From assembly GCA_031413815.1 (NCBI GenBank), contig JANOFU010000071.1, positions 41,983 through 105,982 of the forward strand: 64,000 nucleotides of DNA. The letters are read 5' to 3'. The notes beneath the pieces were generated by a model. It searched no databases and was not told the origin of the DNA. It worked only from the letters and a program-made list of their open reading frames with translations. Shown here in pieces: positions 16,802 to 25,928 of this stretch; the first letter of the stretch is position 1, and each line of letters begins with the position of its first letter. The translations under genes were made by a program, and so were the position numbers. Source of the stretch: JAGVSR01 sp031413815. GTDB lineage: Bacteria > Pseudomonadota > Alphaproteobacteria > Rhizobiales > Hyphomicrobiaceae.

Positions 16802-16982
16802 ACGCTTCCCCAGATGACGGGCCAAAACGATGGAACGGGACATGCACGTCCAGCCGGCCCGATGGGCCATAGTCAGGCGATCTCACAATAGAGGGGGAAA
16901 GGGGCTGGATGCAACGCCCGCGCGACGCACGGCGGGCTTGGCAAGCTTACACAGTGGCGGAAACTCCGCAGTGCGTGGGCGA

Positions 16983-17513
16983 TTAGAGGGCTTGACCGGC
17001 GGGGGCGACGACCTTCAGGCCGCGGCTGTCGCCATCGACGGTGAACTGGACCAGAGCTCCCTCGGCCTTCGCCATATCGCGGCATGTGACGCTGAACTGG
17101 CGGGGTTCCGGGCTGCCCGTTTCGATGCGGGTCGTATCGTTCACGTCCAGGACCTCGACGGACATCACCTGGTAAACGCGCGGATGATTGCCGTGCTGAA
17201 CGGTGATTTGGTCGCCGGGAGCAACTGGGGCCGACCAAGACACGGTTTTGAGGGTGCCGGACGCAACGGCTTCAGCGTGGTCGCGGCTCAACCAAAAGTC
17301 TTCGGAGCCCGAGACGCGGGCTTGCGCAACCGGGGTACTGCCGCGGTCATCGGGCTGCACGGCGGAGAGCGCTGTTTCGAAATTGCGAGTGATCAGCGCA
17401 TCGGGGTTCGCCAGGCCAAGGCCAAACGCGAGCAAAACGGCAGGGGCCACGACAATCGCGGACTTGGCCACAGCCAACGGCGAAGATGGGGTGGCTTGAG
17501 ATCCCGTCCGCAT
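16983..17513 (-). CDS. Hypothetical membrane-anchored protein
   Basis: 176 aa. One N-terminal hydrophobic segment (residues about 14-34, AVAKSAIVVAPAVLLAFGLGL), then an exported-looking domain with beta-strand character (GDQITVQHGNHPRVYQVMSV, EVLDVNDTTRIET, FSVTCRDM). The DQITV...RVYQVMSVEVLDV layout is loosely like small beta-barrel domains, but no family is certain. A 98-bp gap separates it from the next small membrane protein gene upstream on the same strand, so the two may be cotranscribed. Confidence 0.6.
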   Translation of the reverse strand: MRTGSQATPSSPLAVAKSAIVVAPAVLLAFGLGLANPDALITRNFETALSAVQPDDRGSTPVAQARVSGSEDFWLSRDHAEAVASGTLKTVSWSAPVAPGDQITVQHGNHPRVYQVMSVEVLDVNDTTRIETGSPEPRQFSVTCRDMAKAEGALVQFTVDGDSRGLKVVAPAGQAL

Positions 17514-17611
17514 GTTTCGTCTCCCTGAAACGCCACGTTGATTTAGGGTGCTTGCACGATCTCTGCCAGCCCTGTGGTGGTCTTTACGGTCAATTTATTG
17601 CTCCAGATCCC

Positions 17612-17884
17612 TTAACGGACCCGCGACCCCGGGGCGTAAGCCCGGCGCAAATGTCGAAAAAAGGCAAGGTTGAAGGCCAGAAGGCCTGAAAACACGAGCG
17701 CCAGCAGCGAGAACGGCAACAGCCGGTCGCTGGCAATCGTCTGCGCCTGGAAAGCGTTGGCGGCCGTCGCATCGGCGGTCATCAGCAGACCAGCGAGGAC
17801 GAACAGACCAAGGCCAGCCAGCATGTCCAACAGGAAGCGGCGGGCGTCGTGTGCAAAGGTGCGTGTGTCGGTTTGGGCGTTCAT
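17612..17884 (-). CDS. Small membrane protein with two helices
   Basis: 90 aa from ATG 17884 (AGGAG 11 nt upstream). Hydrophobic segments at about 20-37 (FLLDMLAGLGLFVLAGLL) and 57-76 (LPFSLLALVFSGLLAFNLAFF), with a basic C-terminus (RHLRRAYAPGSRVR). No family recognised. It precedes the membrane-anchored protein gene at 17513. Confidence 0.55.
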   Translation of the reverse strand: MNAQTDTRTFAHDARRFLLDMLAGLGLFVLAGLLMTADATAANAFQAQTIASDRLLPFSLLALVFSGLLAFNLAFFRHLRRAYAPGSRVR

Positions 17885-18030
17885 GTCGAAATTCACTCCT
17901 TCCGTAACCCCGACTCGAATGGCGTAACTTCAAGGAGTTCAACGTGCCGCTGTGTCCGGGTTGGGCCGGGAATGTGGCGAAGCTGGGATTATTCCATCAA
18001 TCCAAACAGAGTGTCGCTGACGTGCACTGC

Positions 18031-18096
18031 GTGCCAGGCACCCGGGTTCCGGCGACGTGGGCATCCCGAAAGGAAGTTGGCCGGATGCCTGGCACC
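18031..18096. repeat. GTGCCAGGCACC / ATGCCTGGCACC inverted repeat
   Basis: Two arms, about 12 nt each (18031-18042 and 18085-18096), pair over a 42-nt loop. They are cousins of the GGGGTCAGGCACC hairpins at 19430, 21786 and 38942. The pair lies in the 328-bp gene-free stretch 17885-18212 in front of aspC; no other feature was seen there apart from the expected aspC promoter and leader. Confidence 0.6.
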
Positions 18097-18212
18097 GATT
18101 GCTGTCTCGCGCGAAGGTCGCATTGCGAATTGCTGCAGTGCGGCGTAATTTCCGCGCCGTTTCGTGCCGCCACGGCACGTCCTCTCACACTCTCACTGGA
18201 AAGACCGCCGCA

Positions 18213-19421
18213 ATGGGCTTTTTCGCCGACAGCCTCAATCGAATCCAACCGTCAGCGACGATTGCGGTTTCGACCAAGGCGCGGCAGCTGAAGGCGCAAG
18301 GGCGGGACATCGTTTCTCTGTCTGCCGGCGAGCCCGATTTCGATACGCCGCAGAATATCAAAGACGCCGCCAAGGCCGCGCTGGACGCCGGTAAGACGAA
18401 GTACACCGACGTCGACGGCATCCCGGAATTGAAGGCGGCGATTGTCGCCAAGTTCAAGCGCGACAACGGTCTTGATTACAAGCCGAGCCAAGTTTCGGTC
18501 GGCACGGGCGGCAAGCAGGTTTTGTACAACGCATTGCTGGCGACGCTGAACCCGGGCGATGAAGTGATCATGCCGTCGCCGTGCTGGGTGTCGTATGCGG
18601 ATATCGTACTGCTTGGCGGGGGTAAGCCGGTGTTCGCCGAAACGACGGCGGACGACGGCTACATCCTGCGCCCCGAGGTTCTTGACAAGGCGATCACGCC
18701 CAAAACCAAGTGGTTTGTGTTCAACGCGCCATCGAACCCGACGGGGGCGGCTTACTCGCGCGCCGCGCTCAAGACACTGACTGATGTGCTGATGCAGAAG
18801 AAGAACAGTCACGTCTGGGTGCTGACCGACGATATCTATGAGCACTTGCTATACGACGGCTTGAAGTTTTACACCCCGGCGCAGGTCGAGCCCGGCCTGT
18901 ACGACCGCACGCTGACCATGAACGGCCTGTCGAAGGCCTACTGCATGACCGGCTGGCGCATGGGATATGCAGCGGGGCCTGAGCCGTTGATCAAGGCGAT
19001 GTGCAAGCTGCAGAGCCAATCGACGTCGAACCCGTCGTCGATCGTGCAGTGGGCGGCCGTTGAAGCACTCAATGGTCCGCAGGATTTCATTGCCAAGCAC
19101 AACAAAATCTTTGTTGAGCGCCGCGATCTCGTGGTGTCGATGCTCAATCAGGCCAAGGGTTTGAAGTGCCCCAAGCCCGAAGGCGCGTTTTATGTTTATC
19201 CGTCGTGCCACGGCGCCATCGGCAAAACAACGCCGAAGGGCGTAATGATCGCCAATGACGAGGCTTTCGTGACGGCACTGCTGGAAGAGGAAGGCGTCGC
19301 CGTTGTGCACGGCGCGGCCTTCGCGGGCTCTCCCGCGTTCCGCATTTCCTACGCGGCCTCAACGGAAAGCCTGAAAGACGCCTGCACGCGCATTCAGCGG
19401 TTTTGCGGGAATTTGAGGTAG
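18213..19421 (+). CDS. aspC: Aspartate aminotransferase (class I, fold type I PLP)
   Basis: 402 aa from ATG 18213; upstream in-frame sequence is poorly protein-like. It begins MGFFADSLNRIQPSATIAVS as in alphaproteobacterial AspC/AAT-Ib enzymes. Key parts: LSAGEPDFDTP, GTGGKQVLYNAL, NAPSNPTGAAY, the Asp in DDIYEHLLYDG, the PLP lysine in GLSKAYCMTGWRMGY, and substrate Arg in FRISYAAS near the C-terminus. It transfers the amino group between aspartate and 2-oxoglutarate. A 19-bp perfect hairpin follows 8 nt after the stop. A 34-bp copy of its last codons recurs at 21518-21551. Confidence 0.93.
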   Translation: MGFFADSLNRIQPSATIAVSTKARQLKAQGRDIVSLSAGEPDFDTPQNIKDAAKAALDAGKTKYTDVDGIPELKAAIVAKFKRDNGLDYKPSQVSVGTGGKQVLYNALLATLNPGDEVIMPSPCWVSYADIVLLGGGKPVFAETTADDGYILRPEVLDKAITPKTKWFVFNAPSNPTGAAYSRAALKTLTDVLMQKKNSHVWVLTDDIYEHLLYDGLKFYTPAQVEPGLYDRTLTMNGLSKAYCMTGWRMGYAAGPEPLIKAMCKLQSQSTSNPSSIVQWAAVEALNGPQDFIAKHNKIFVERRDLVVSMLNQAKGLKCPKPEGAFYVYPSCHGAIGKTTPKGVMIANDEAFVTALLEEEGVAVVHGAAFAGSPAFRISYAASTESLKDACTRIQRFCGNLR

Positions 19422-19429
19422 GGGAAGGG

Positions 19430-19474
19430 GCAGATTGGGGTCAGGCACCCCAAAAGTGCCTGACCCCAATCTGC
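19430..19474. terminator. 19-bp perfect hairpin between aspC and the hlyD-like gene
   Basis: The arms are GCAGATTGGGGTCAGGCAC and its exact complement, with the 7-nt loop CCCAAAA. It lies between convergent genes (stops at 19421 and 19503), so it can serve both strands. It is a member of the GGGGTCAGGCACC repeat family, here with matching arm extensions. No long T-run follows. Confidence 0.75.
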
Positions 19475-19502
19475 CGGCTGAAAGTGTTTGTTGGACCGCG
19501 TG

Positions 19503-20735
19503 TCAGTGGCCGCCAAGCACGAGTGTCTTGACCGGCAGCATCACCGCCTCGAGCCGCAAGATCATGGCGTGGACGATAGCAACCGCATCGACGGCATGCA
19601 GATAAAGCCAGCGCAGTCCTCCGACGTCACCGTGCGCTAACAGGTCATGGTTTCGCGTGTAGGCATTGGCGACGCAGCTGGAACCGGGTGTCACGCCGTC
19701 AAGACCGCCCGGGTAGAGCGCCTCCAAAGCCACTGTTAGCGTTCCGGGCCTTGTCACTTGCTGTGCGTCGATGAGTTGCTCCGTCGTGCGGACCTGTCCC
19801 GCGGCGATGTAGTCCTGGACCTGTGTCACAACGACGGGAATTATGGTCAGCGGCTTTGAGATGCAGGTCACTTCGGCGGGCATGCCGACTTTGATGACCT
19901 GCGCCTCGATCTGATTGAAACCCGCATAGAGCTTACTGCGCCCGGCTTCACGAGGAATGAGCACGCCGGCAGGCCGCATCATGGGCGTGACGAAGTCACC
20001 AACACGCAAACCGAACTGTTCAACCCGGCCATCGACACCAGCGTAGATGGTGGTCTTGTCGAGATCGACTTGAGCTTGCGTGCGCGCAGCTTCGGCGCTG
20101 GCTTTCTCGGCTGGAAGTAAGGTCGATAAGCGCGTCTCGGCCGCAAGTTTGGCAGCACTCGCAGCGGCTACCCCGCCCTGACGCGTCTCAGCGGCCTTCT
20201 GTAAGCGTTCTATTTCACGCCCAGCGACGATCCCGGGGTTTCGCTGTTGCAAGTCTACCTTGGTCCGGAGTTCATCAAGGGCCTGTTCGTAGGCGCCCGT
20301 TGCCTGCTGAACCTGGCCTTGGGCTGCCGCGATGTCGGCTTCGGCCAGTTTCATCGCGGCGTCAATCTCCGCAATCCGGCGTTCGGAAAGGACGAGCGCG
20401 GCGGTCTGCTTGGCAGCATCAAGCTTGAAGATGGGCGCGCCCTGCTTGATGTCGGAACTCAAGCTGACATAGATCTCAGCAACGCGCCCGCTCGTTTCCG
20501 GAACGATGGGAATGGTGCGGAAGTAGGCGGTCACGTTGGTCGTGGCAGGATGGTGATAGAAGATCACTGTAATGAGGGCGATCGTCAGCATGAGACACGA
20601 GACGATGCCATACCGCAGCTCGTACCAGACCGAGTAAATCGTGATTTCGTGACCGAGGCGCTTGCCCTGCATGTAGCGCCGGAAAAGGTAATCCGGAAAG
20701 ACGGTGAAGAGCGAGCACAGAAGAATCTCAATCAT
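19503..20735 (-). CDS. HlyD family secretion/efflux membrane-fusion protein
   Basis: 410 aa. An N-terminal cytoplasmic/membrane part (about 45-65: GIVSCLMLTIALITVIFY) precedes a periplasmic protein: barrel-sandwich start IPIVPETSGRVAEIYVSLSS, a long helical hairpin with coiled coil (about 115-235), the returning lipoyl half TTIYAGVDGRVEQFGLRVGD, then a beta-barrel. The layout with two-gene context resembles the YibH/YiaV type rather than RND adaptors. Its ATG overlaps the stop of the small membrane gene upstream by 8 nt, so the two are translationally coupled. No outer-membrane factor or pump gene is adjacent. Confidence 0.87.
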   Translation of the reverse strand: MIEILLCSLFTVFPDYLFRRYMQGKRLGHEITIYSVWYELRYGIVSCLMLTIALITVIFYHHPATTNVTAYFRTIPIVPETSGRVAEIYVSLSSDIKQGAPIFKLDAAKQTAALVLSERRIAEIDAAMKLAEADIAAAQGQVQQATGAYEQALDELRTKVDLQQRNPGIVAGREIERLQKAAETRQGGVAAASAAKLAAETRLSTLLPAEKASAEAARTQAQVDLDKTTIYAGVDGRVEQFGLRVGDFVTPMMRPAGVLIPREAGRSKLYAGFNQIEAQVIKVGMPAEVTCISKPLTIIPVVVTQVQDYIAAGQVRTTEQLIDAQQVTRPGTLTVALEALYPGGLDGVTPGSSCVANAYTRNHDLLAHGDVGGLRWLYLHAVDAVAIVHAMILRLEAVMLPVKTLVLGGH

Positions 20736-21156
20736 CGCTGTTGCCCGTGGGTGTCGACGGCTTTTGGGAAGCGGGCTTGGCCGCGGCTGGCGGCTTAGTG
20801 GAGACGGAAGCGTCCGTGACAGGCGCGGCCGTCGGGGCGCTCATCGGGCTGTTCGCTAATAGCTCCAAAGAGCCTGCGATGCGTCCGAGTGGGCTCGAGA
20901 CGTCCGGGAAGACAAAGTCCGGCACCTTTACGAAGGCCAGCAGGAGGGCCGCCACCCAAAACGCATGAACATGTGTGAAAAGAGACAGCAGGCAGAGTAC
21001 GGCAACGAGATCGATTTGCCACTTGGTGGCATTGTGCACCATGCGCTCGGGCAGCGAATGCAGCCAGAGGAACAGCACGCCGAGAGCAAGGACCGCTCCA
21101 ATCAGCAGGATCGCCGCGAAGACCAACAACACGTCGGTCTCGCCGGGGGACGTCAT
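20728..21156 (-). CDS. Small inner-membrane partner of the HlyD-like protein (DUF3302-like)
   Basis: 142 aa from ATG 21156 (GGGG 3 nt upstream; a TTG at 21204 is a weaker start). Two or three hydrophobic segments lie at about 10-35 (VLLVFAAILLIGAVLALGVLFLW as a whole) and 50-75 (VAVLCLLSLFTHVHAFWVAALLLAFV), followed by a Pro/Ala/Lys-rich cytoplasmic tail. The position before an HlyD gene and the motif pattern HxxPE...LSLFT are like the DUF3302 proteins YiaW/YibI, which pair with YiaV/YibH. The family match is from memory. Confidence 0.6.
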   Translation of the reverse strand: MTSPGETDVLLVFAAILLIGAVLALGVLFLWLHSLPERMVHNATKWQIDLVAVLCLLSLFTHVHAFWVAALLLAFVKVPDFVFPDVSSPLGRIAGSLELLANSPMSAPTAAPVTDASVSTKPPAAAKPASQKPSTPTGNSDD

Positions 21157-21517
21157 GAACCCCGGCAAGTGTGTGGTCGCGGCTGGATGTGGGGACGCTG
21201 CCAAGGGAAAGCCCAGTCAATAAGCGGTTAATATTTTTCAATAGTGGACAAAATCCGTGAAGAAAGGCTTTCAGAATCGGACATATGGCAAATCTATTGA
21301 CGGGATTTCTCGACACAAATGTTCGAGGTGGTTTCGCGAAGGCAGTCTTTGATGGCTGCTTTCGCGCACGCGGCCTGAGCGGCGCGGTCACCAACATCAC
21401 CAGCGGGTTGTGAGCGGAATCAGATCGCCCGGCACGCGAAGTGCCGACTCCCTCCCCTTGATGGCGAAGCTAAGTGGACTCCCCCGCAAGCGACGAGAGG
21501 GCAATTCGGTGGGCAGC

Positions 21518-21551
21518 CGCATTCAGCGGTTCTGCGGGAGTTTGAGGTAGG
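21518..21551 (+). pseudogene. Fragment duplicating the 3' end of aspC
   Basis: 34 nt match aspC 19389-19422 with two differences, including the TAG stop. The same reading frame is kept (R-I-Q-R-F-C-G-S-L-R-stop). No other part of an aminotransferase is visible here. It sits in the gene-free stretch 21157-21829, which otherwise holds a decayed palindromic repeat (21576-21716) and a hairpin (21786-21820). It is a relic of a duplication, gene conversion or deletion of a second copy. Confidence 0.7.
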
Positions 21552-21575
21552 CGGGCGGGTCGATGCTCTCGACAA

Positions 21576-21716
21576 CGTCACCCCGGCGAAGGTGTTTGGT
21601 CCCGGAAGATTGGCAGCACGGAATAGGTGTAGAAAGAGGCATCGCTTTTGTCAGGGAGCGCCTCGGATCATGAAACTCAAGCTGCACGCCAACGAGACGA
21701 CGACGCCGGGATGACG
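21576..21716. repeat. Decayed CGTCATCCCGGCGAAGG-type repeat pair
   Basis: 21576-21592 reads CGTCACCCCGGCGAAGG and 21704-21716 reads CGCCGGGATGACG. These are the two ends of the palindromic family found intact in the HisA-like gene. About 110 nt separate them, with a TGGTCCCGG piece at about 21597-21605. Confidence 0.55.
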
Positions 21717-21785
21717 TTCGATTGTGGGTGCGGCGCGCTGGAGACGCGGCCATGACGGGACCAAGATCAAGCTGGGCGGGTCAAT

Positions 21786-21820
21786 ACGGGGTCAGGCACC
21801 CAAAAGGTGCCTGACCCCGT
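21786..21820. repeat. 15-bp perfect hairpin of the GGGGTCAGGCACC family
   Basis: ACGGGGTCAGGCACC, loop CAAAA, GGTGCCTGACCCCGT. It lies immediately before the stop of the small minus-strand gene at 21830. It can end transcription from that gene, although no T-run is seen. Confidence 0.75.
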
Positions 21821-21829
21821 TGCACCTCG

Positions 21830-22093
21830 TTACGCGTGTGCCCGGTAGGGGAGCAGGCCGGCGATGGATTGGCTGATCTGGACATTGCGGGCCCAACCGA
21901 GGCGGGCGCGGCTGCGGATCAGAAACACGCGGGCGGCCTGAGCCGGTGTCCGGTGGACGGGGCCAGGAAGGGCGATTGCTGGCGAGGGTGTGCCTCGCAT
22001 GACCGGCGCGGCATCATCGCGAAAGACTTCTTCGTTGGGCGCCATCGCGAAGCCAGCGGCTTTGGCGACGTTCATCAAAGAGTTGATACGCAT
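21830..22093 (-). CDS. Hypothetical small protein
   Basis: 87 aa, ATG 22093 with GGGG 9 nt upstream. Sequence starts MRINSLMNVAKAAGFAMAPN and ends IAGLLPYRAHA; it is basic (RVFLIRSRARLGWARNV) with no membrane helix or known motif. It is the only reasonable reading frame in this stretch, and a repeat-family hairpin lies directly after its stop. It might instead be non-coding. Confidence 0.4.
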   Translation of the reverse strand: MRINSLMNVAKAAGFAMAPNEEVFRDDAAPVMRGTPSPAIALPGPVHRTPAQAARVFLIRSRARLGWARNVQISQSIAGLLPYRAHA

Positions 22094-22538
22094 TACAAAT
22101 TACCCCGGTCTGCTGTCGAATGGAGCCCACCGGCCCCGCTCTGGCCATCGCATACGTTCATTGCACGCCATCGCCACAATTCGATCTTGATGCAAAATTG
22201 TCGCACGTCAAGCAGTATTCGCCTCAAGTGTTTCGAATTTCCTACGATTTTTCCGTTGGTTGGCGTTTTGCAGTGCAGCAAACTAGTAGAAGTGAGGGGC
22301 GAGCCAGCCTGCCCCATCACGCGGGCGGACGGTCGATGTTGATTGTCTAATCGCGGAACGCGTTGGCTTCGATCTTGGTTCCCAAACAGCGAAGATTTGC
22401 TCGCGAACCCTCTTGCCACCGCGCCACGTCAGCGCGACGATGGTCCTGTCGTCCTCCTGCTCTGAGGCGCGGGGATTGCGACGACGACTGCGCTGCGCCT
22501 CGTGACGCTCTCACAACAGAGTGGAAATGGAGGACACC
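22094..22538. other. Gene-free stretch before the EF-G-like gene
   Basis: No convincing reading frame, tRNA or repeat was seen in these 445 bp. The left half (22150-22300) is less GC-rich than the surroundings. It must contain promoters for the genes starting at 22093 (-) and 22539 (+). Confidence 0.5.
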
Positions 22539-24605
22539 ATGGCGACTTCAGGTGGCCCGCAAGGCGGGCATCCCACCGGCCGCAGCTCTCGCTGCATCGC
22601 ACTGATCGGCCCGTACCTTTCGGGCAAAACAACTCTCCTCGAAGCCATCCTCTCCCGCACCGGCACGATCACTCGGCAAGGCAAAGTGGCCGACAAAAGC
22701 ACCGTCGGCGATGCCTCCGCTGAGGCCCGAGATCACGGCATGAGTGTTTCGCTTAATCTTGCTGATGTTGATTTCCTCGGCGATCATTTCACTTTCATCG
22801 ACTGTCCCGGCTCTGTTGAATTCTTGCATGAAGGCGCCATCGCCTTAACCGCCGTCGATGCAGCGGTGGTGGTGTGCGAACCCGATCCCAAACGCGTCGC
22901 CGCCTTACAAGTCATCCTGAAAGGATTGGAAGACCGCGGTATTCCGCACTTCCTGTTCCTCAACAAGATCGACAATTTCTCAACGCCCGTCCGCGATATC
23001 ATTCCGCTGTTGCAGCCCGCGTCGGCCAAGCCGCTCGTGCTGCGCCAGATCCCGATCTGGGAGAATGGAGTGGCCACTGGGTTTATCGATCTGGCGTCGG
23101 AACGCGCCTACGTTTATCGCGAGCACGCGGCCTCGGAAATCATTGAACTGCCCGCAAGTGTTTTGGATCGCGAGAAGGAAGCGCGGTTCCACATGCTCGA
23201 GCAGCTCGCCGACTATGACGACGAACTCATGGAGCAGTTGCTGTCCGATATGCAGCCGCCGAAAGACCGCATCTTTGACGACCTCAGCAAAGAATTGCGC
23301 GAGGGGCTGATTTGTCCGGTGCTGCTCGGCAGTGCGCAGAACGGCAATGGTATCTTACGATTGATGAAAGCCTTGCGCCACGAAGCGCCGTTCGCGAGTG
23401 AAACGGCTAGGCGGCTGAAACTGGAGAATGCCAAGAGCGCGGCGTTTGTGTTCAAGACGCACTACACAGGCCACGGCGGCAAACTGTCTTTGGCGCGCGT
23501 GCTGACGGGCGAACTCGCAGATGGTGCCGTGGTCAATGGCGTTTCAGGCGCGGAGGAGCGCATCGCCGGTGTCTTTGCAATCAAAGGCGAGGAGCCGGTG
23601 AAGCGGGGAACGGCCAAGGCAGGCGATACGGTCGCGCTGGGCCGGCTGGACCGCATCCACACAGGCGAGACGATCACCCTCGGCAAGGGCGGTATCGTGC
23701 AAATCAAGGGGCCAACGGCTCCTGAACCCGTACTGGCGGCCGGCATCGGCCTGAAAGACCGCAAAGACGATGTGAAGATGTCGTCGGCACTCAACAAGCT
23801 GGTCGAGGAAGACCCCTCACTGATGGTCGAACACAACCCGCATACACATCAGACGTTGCTTAAAGGGCAAGGCGAAATGCACCTGCGCGTCACGTTCGAG
23901 CGGTTGGCGCGCAAAAACGGCATCGAAGTCCAGCGCCTGAAGCAGCAGGTGCCGTACAAGGAAACCATCCGCAAGCCCGTTGAAGTGCGCGGCCGTCATA
24001 AGAAGCAATAGGGCGGTCATGGCCAGTTCGGCGACGTCGTGCTGACCATCGCCCCGTTGCCGCGTGGGTCGGGGTTCCAGTTCACTGAGAAGATCACGGG
24101 CGGCGTGGTTCCGCGCAACTACATTCCGTCCGTTGAAATCGGCGTGTCGGATTATTTGAAGGCTGGCCCGCTCGGATTTCCAGTGGTCGATGTCGCGGTG
24201 ACGCTGACAGATGGCTCGTACCACTCGGTCGATTCATCCGACATGGCATTCCGGCAAGCGGGGCGGCTTGCCATGAGCGAAGGGCTGCCGCAATGCAATC
24301 CCGTGCTGCTGGAGCCGATCAACGCGGTTGATATTGCGGTGCCGTCAGAGGCGACGGCGCGCGTCAATGCGATCATCTCGCAACGGCGTGGTCAGATCCT
24401 CGGTTTCGATGCGCGTGACGGCTGGCCAGGATGGGATGTCGTGTCTGCCCATATCCCGGCGTCGGAGATGGACGATCTGATCATCGAACTGCGCTCAGCG
24501 ACTGCCGGCGTCGGGACGTTTACGACGAAGTTCGATCACTTGTCCGAATTGACCGGGCGGCTGGCCGATCAAGTGCTGGCCGATCACCGGCACGCGGCGG
24601 AGTAG
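22539..24605 (+). pseudogene. EF-G-like GTPase (EF-G2 type) interrupted by an in-frame TAG
   Basis: Start ATG 22539 (GGAGG 5 nt upstream). The G-domain is readable: GPYLSGKT (P-loop), FIDCPGSVEF (switch II, with Ser where canonical EF-G has the catalytic His, as usual in the EF-G2-like group), and NKID. Domains II-III follow, up to KPVEVRGRHKKQ. Then TAG stands at 24009-24011, and the same frame continues directly with GGHGQFGDVVLTIAPLP and domains IV-V to the stop at 24605. The conserved junction is KKQ-S-GGHGQFGD, so TAG replaces a Ser codon (TCG to TAG is one base). Full length would be 688 residues, normal for the family. As it stands, the product is a 490-aa truncated protein, perhaps plus a second piece from GTG 24039. 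Confidence 0.85.
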
Positions 24606-24683
24606 GCGGGCATCAGAAACGACTGCGCCGGGCATCGTGGTTACATGCCCGGACCACTTCGTTCTTAGTTCTGAAGTTGGAGG

Positions 24684-25928
24684 TCAGTCGTAATTGAAAA
24701 ACGGGCCGACATCCGTCTGCGTCGTTTTCCTGGACTTGGATTGTGCAGGGGTCTGCGATGCGGACCTTTTTACAGTTGTGCGCGACTTCGATTTTTGCGG
24801 TGCCTTGGTTGCGGGCGGTGTTTGTGTGCTCACTTGTGGCTGTTGGATCGGTTCGGTCGTGACCGGTTGCGACGCTGGGGCAACGGTTTGGCCGTTTGTG
24901 GGTCCTGGGGCGGTCCCAGGGTTCAATGAGCCCGTGGTTTCGGGGACAACTGGAGCTGCAGAGTTGGGTGGCTGGTCTTGCGCCTCGATTTTCGCAATCG
25001 CCGCGCTGCGCTCGCGCTCAGTCGTCTTGGTGGTCAGCTTGGCTTCCCGCTCGCGAATGAGCTGGGCCTTGGTGGCCGTGCTAGCCGCTTCCGCCGCCGC
25101 GCGTGCCGACCGTTCGCGTGTGAGTTGCTCGCGCAGGGTGACTGTGGCGCGGACCGCGTCGCGGCGGGCCTGCGTCTCAGCATCGAGTGCTTTGCGCAAT
25201 GCCGCCGCCTGATCCTCCGAATCCTTGCGGGCGCGACGCTCACTTTCGATCTGACGCAACGAGCCCGTGCTGGCGTCTGCCGGGGACTTAGAGGGAGCGG
25301 CTGCGACAGCTGTTAGAGTTCGTTGTACGGGCGGGTCGAGTTGTTGTGCCGATGACATCGCAATCCCAGCATCGGTCCTCTCTGGAAGCTGCCAAACGCC
25401 AGCCGCGCTGACGGCTGCGAGCAGCAAAACCGACGCTGCAATCGCAGTGTGCCCTGCGAGTGCAAGGCGCGACGCAGGCCAGTAGAGGTCACTGGCGGGT
25501 TCTGCGACGGGTGCAGGTGCGGTGGACGTCCAGGGTGAATAGGCGCCGAAATTCCAGATATGGCCTTCGGGATCGCGCGCCGCATAGGCGCGGTCGGCGC
25601 CCGCGCCACCAAATTCGAGGACCATTACTGCTCCTGCTGCTTTGGCGCGCCTGTAGTGAGCTTCGACGTCATCGACCGCGACGTAGCAGCTCTGCGTGTT
25701 GGCCCCGTCCAGATCCGATGGCTGCTTCAGCAGCGTGTCCAACCCAGATTGCCCGACAGGGCCGAGCATGACCACGCCGGACCCGTAAGATAGCTCCGCA
25801 TAGGCGATGCCACCGCAGCCATCAGCGACCACGGCGCGTTGCTCAAAGCCAAATGCGTTGCACAGCCAATCAATGGCCACTGGCATGTCGCGGTAACGCA
25901 TGAGCGGTACGAGGCCGGCTGGCGTCAT
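24684..25928 (-). CDS. VOC (glyoxalase-like) domain fused to a membrane helix and coiled coil
   Basis: 414 aa from ATG 25928, where VOC homology begins (MTPAGLVPLMRYRDMPVAID); an upstream in-frame start adds 20 unrelated residues. Residues 1-130 form a PhnB/VOC-type domain, ending ARDPEGHIWNFGAY. One membrane helix follows at about 154-180 (LALAGHTAIAASVLLLAAVSA). A charged coiled coil runs from about 223 to 320 (ESERRARKDSEDQAAALRKA type heptads), and the tail is Pro/Gln/Ser/Lys-rich. The VOC half is cytoplasmic or periplasmic depending on topology; its substrate is unknown. The combination is unusual for VOC proteins, which are normally soluble and short. Confidence 0.75.
   Translation of the reverse strand: MTPAGLVPLMRYRDMPVAIDWLCNAFGFEQRAVVADGCGGIAYAELSYGSGVVMLGPVGQSGLDTLLKQPSDLDGANTQSCYVAVDDVEAHYRRAKAAGAVMVLEFGGAGADRAYAARDPEGHIWNFGAYSPWTSTAPAPVAEPASDLYWPASRLALAGHTAIAASVLLLAAVSAAGVWQLPERTDAGIAMSSAQQLDPPVQRTLTAVAAAPSKSPADASTGSLRQIESERRARKDSEDQAAALRKALDAETQARRDAVRATVTLREQLTRERSARAAAEAASTATKAQLIREREAKLTTKTTERERSAAIAKIEAQDQPPNSAAPVVPETTGSLNPGTAPGPTNGQTVAPASQPVTTEPIQQPQVSTQTPPATKAPQKSKSRTTVKRSASQTPAQSKSRKTTQTDVGPFFNYD

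Noticed and set aside
24009..24011. Pyrrolysine-style amber decoding in the EF-G-like gene
   Set aside because: No pyl genes or amber-suppressor tRNA are in the window, TAG closes other normal genes here, and the position is Ser in relatives; a mutation or sequencing error is simpler.
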